From JBDGRJ01 sp042218065 (GTDB taxonomy: Bacteria > Patescibacteriota > Patescibacteriia > Magasanikbacterales > UBA922), in assembly GCA_042218065.1 (NCBI GenBank), contig JBDGRL010000017.1, forward strand, positions 1-30,549: a stretch of 30,549 nt of DNA. Direction: 5' to 3'. The notes beneath the pieces are model-generated. The model saw nothing but the letters and a program-made list of their open reading frames with translations. It was not told the DNA's origin and did not search any database. How positions within the stretch are numbered: position 1 is the first letter of the stretch; each line of letters opens with the position of its first letter. The position numbers and the translations under genes are program-made. Of the stretch, positions 28,653-30,549 are shown in pieces.

Positions 28653-30461
28653 ATGACAACAAAGCAACTAACCAAAAAATACCTAAAGTTCTTCAAAGAA
28701 CATGACCACGCTATTATCGATAGCCACTCCATAGTCTCACCTGACGACAGTGCTTTATTCACCACAGCCGGCATGCAGCCGTTGGTACCGTATCTGATGG
28801 GTAAAGATCACCCTAAAGGTGATCGTCTTGCTGATGTTCAGAAATGTTTACGGACTGGAGATCTAGATGAGATCGGTGATGACACTCACCATACTTTCTT
28901 TCAGATGCTGGGAAACTGGTCACTGGGAGATTACTTTAAGCGAGAAGCAATTCAGATGAGCTATGAATTTTTAACTTCTGATGAGTGGCTTGGCCTGGAC
29001 CAAGAAAAGTTAGCTATCAGTGTCTATGCAGGAGACGGAAACATACCAAAAGATACTGAGGCAGCTGAAATCTGGAAAGAACAGGGTATTTCCGGGGAGC
29101 GGATTGCTTTTGTAGGAGAAGACAATTTCTGGAGTGCTGGAGAGACCGGTCCTTGCGGCCCATCGACCGAGATGTTCTACTGGAGTGGAGAAGATGAAGC
29201 TCCAGAAGAATTTGATCCGAAAAATGAAACCTGGGTTGAAATATGGAACGATGTCTTTATGGCTTACAATCGCAAAGAAGACGGATCTATTGAAGAGCTG
29301 AATCAAAAAAATGTAGATACAGGAATGGGGCTGGAGCGAGTGGTTGCAAAACTAAATGATAAACAAAGTGCATACGAGACTGATATGTTTATGCCCATCA
29401 TTAGCAAACTTGAAGAGCTGTCCGGAAAAGAATATAAACAATCCCAAGAAGTTACTGAATCAATGCGAATTGTTGCTGATCATATCAGAGCATCTGTATT
29501 TGTACTAGCGGATGAAGAAAAAATTACACCTTCAAATAAAGAGCATGGATATGTACTGCGTCGTCTGCTAAGACGCAGTATGAACCACGGCAAGCAGCTC
29601 GGTATCGAGAAAAGTTTTTTAAATGACTTAGCTGAGATAGTTATAGATATTTATGGTGATATCTATAATGAACTCAAAGAAAAAAAGCAGAGAGTATTCA
29701 ACGAGATAGAAAAAGAAGAAGAAAAATTCAGTAAAGCACTGGACAGAGGATACAAAAAGTTTGAAGAAGTAGTATCTGATAAGGAACAAGGTGAAGAAAT
29801 TACAGGCCAAGAGGCTTTTGATCTGTATCAGTCTTTTGGTTTCCCTTTATCTATGACAAAGGAAATGGCTGAAAAGGAAGGATACAAAGTAGACGAGCAA
29901 GGTTTTGAAGCTGCAAAACAAGAACACAAAGAAAAATCACGTCAAGGCTCAGACAAGAAATTCAAAGGCGGCCTAGCTGATCAGTCAGAGATGAGTGTAA
30001 AATATCATACTGCTACACACCTACTTCATGCAGCACTAAGAGAAGTTCTGGGCGATCATGCTAAACAGGAAGGAAGCCATATTAATTCTGATCGTCTTCG
30101 CTTTGATTTTGCTCACGATAGCGCCATGACTGAAGAGGAGATAAACAAAGTAGAAGATCTAGTGAATGCAGCAATAGAAAACGATTACGAAGTGAATATA
30201 GAGCAGATGCCGGCTGAAGAAGGCAGAGAAAAAGGTGCAATCGGTTTATTTCCTGAAAAGTACAAAGACAATGCAACTGTTTACTCAATCGGAGATACTG
30301 ATGCAGAATGGAAAGCTGACCCGGATGCAGAATGTTTCAGCAGAGAGTTCTGCGGCGGTCCTCATGTTGATAGCACCGGAGAGTTAGATGGTGAGTTTAA
30401 GATCATAAAGGAAAAGTCTAATGGAGCCGGCATCAGACGAGTAAAAGCTGTTTTAGAATAA
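28653..30461 (+). CDS. alaS: Alanyl-tRNA synthetase lacking the C-terminal domain
   Basis: Charges tRNA(Ala). The 602-residue protein has the class II catalytic core (DSHSIVSPDDSALFTTAGMQ; HHTFFQMLGNWSLGDYF; ETGPCGPSTEMFYW; NVDTGMGLERVVA) and the tRNA-recognition helices (VADHIRASVFVLADEEKI). The editing domain has HTATHLLHAALRE near 452 and CFSREFCGGPHV near 562. It ends right after the editing domain's SNGAGIRRVKAVLE. Bacterial AlaRS is normally ~870 residues, so the oligomerisation/C-Ala domain is missing. The stop is clean; such short forms are compatible with a minimised CPR genome. Confidence 0.95.
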   Translation: MTTKQLTKKYLKFFKEHDHAIIDSHSIVSPDDSALFTTAGMQPLVPYLMGKDHPKGDRLADVQKCLRTGDLDEIGDDTHHTFFQMLGNWSLGDYFKREAIQMSYEFLTSDEWLGLDQEKLAISVYAGDGNIPKDTEAAEIWKEQGISGERIAFVGEDNFWSAGETGPCGPSTEMFYWSGEDEAPEEFDPKNETWVEIWNDVFMAYNRKEDGSIEELNQKNVDTGMGLERVVAKLNDKQSAYETDMFMPIISKLEELSGKEYKQSQEVTESMRIVADHIRASVFVLADEEKITPSNKEHGYVLRRLLRRSMNHGKQLGIEKSFLNDLAEIVIDIYGDIYNELKEKKQRVFNEIEKEEEKFSKALDRGYKKFEEVVSDKEQGEEITGQEAFDLYQSFGFPLSMTKEMAEKEGYKVDEQGFEAAKQEHKEKSRQGSDKKFKGGLADQSEMSVKYHTATHLLHAALREVLGDHAKQEGSHINSDRLRFDFAHDSAMTEEEINKVEDLVNAAIENDYEVNIEQMPAEEGREKGAIGLFPEKYKDNATVYSIGDTDAEWKADPDAECFSREFCGGPHVDSTGELDGEFKIIKEKSNGAGIRRVKAVLE

Positions 30462-30549
30462 TTTAATTTGGGAGTGCAGACATACTTCCAGCGGCTCGAC
30501 ATTAAGCTTGAACCACCGGAGGATGTGGCAGTATATTGAACCCCTAAAA
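30462..30549. other. Non-coding end of window
   Basis: 88 bp after alaS with no ORF and no tRNA structure that I can fold by eye. It is noticeably richer in GC than other gaps (GGGAGTGCAGACATACTTCC), so it may be the start of an RNA gene or structured leader cut by the window. Confidence 0.3.

Noticed and set aside
1..30549. CRISPR array or cas genes
   Set aside because: No regularly spaced direct repeats and no Cas-like motifs found by reading.

Overview
The window looks like the chromosome of a Candidate Phyla Radiation (Patescibacteria) bacterium. The signs are an AT-rich genome, compact genes with many ATGA start/stop overlaps, few Shine-Dalgarno sequences (genes usually follow an AT-rich leader ending in TTATG or similar), an alanyl-tRNA synthetase that ends after its editing domain, small proteins of types common in that group, and a sugar-phosphate core (6-phosphogluconate dehydrogenase, transketolase, transaldolase, glucose-6-phosphate isomerase) scattered among hypotheticals. 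This is inferred from gene content; there is no rRNA or other marker in the window. The standard genetic code applies: TGA, TAA and TAG all end intact genes.

Layout. 1-3567: pentose-phosphate block (gnd end, a CxxC membrane protein, tkt, a Nudix hydrolase). 3599-5709: a truncated IS256-family transposase abutting an intact IS5/IS1182-like element. 5720-9273: a VapBC toxin-antitoxin pair, then a nucleotide-pool cluster in which a MazG-like gene, an unknown gene and a deoxyribosyltransferase-like gene are broken, while a thymidylate-synthase-like, a dCTP-deaminase/dUTPase-like and a Nudix gene are intact. 9351-11879: two coiled-coil hypotheticals, a sugar transferase, a rhodanese (minus strand) and a PPC-domain protein. 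11937-14505: transaldolase, a broken DUF6922/AbiEii-type pair, a C39-like peptidase, and a frameshifted HD-domain hydrolase. 14531-19906: a large secreted zinc metalloprotease, then pgi, a cyclase-family enzyme, a DoxX-like membrane protein and a cyclopropane-fatty-acid synthase. 19907-20212: a terminator and a small MITE-like element whose ends match the IS at 4374-5709. 20213-25302: a tightly coupled envelope operon (VirD4/TraD-like ATPase, polytopic O-antigen-ligase-like protein with TPRs, small membrane protein, SPFH/prohibitin). 25303-25557: a ~170-bp imperfect palindrome. 25558-28154: mnmA, an RHH/RelE pair, a MazE-like remnant, a DUF2061 protein, and a second, diverged copy of the mnmA 3' end. 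28159-30461: a membrane protein and a short alaS.

How it fits together. The sugar-phosphate enzymes would interconvert hexose and pentose phosphates for nucleotide supply. The nucleotide cluster would make or clean dTMP/dUTP pools. The stretch 3.6-14.5 kb is an accessory zone with many decayed genes. Three toxin-antitoxin-type cassettes, one of them decayed, each have their own near-consensus sigma70-type promoter with a 17-bp spacer. The most interesting features are the duplicated mnmA 3' end bracketing a toxin-antitoxin cassette, the IS/MITE pair, the dCTP-deaminase homologue with Gln at the catalytic Glu position, and the four-gene envelope operon.
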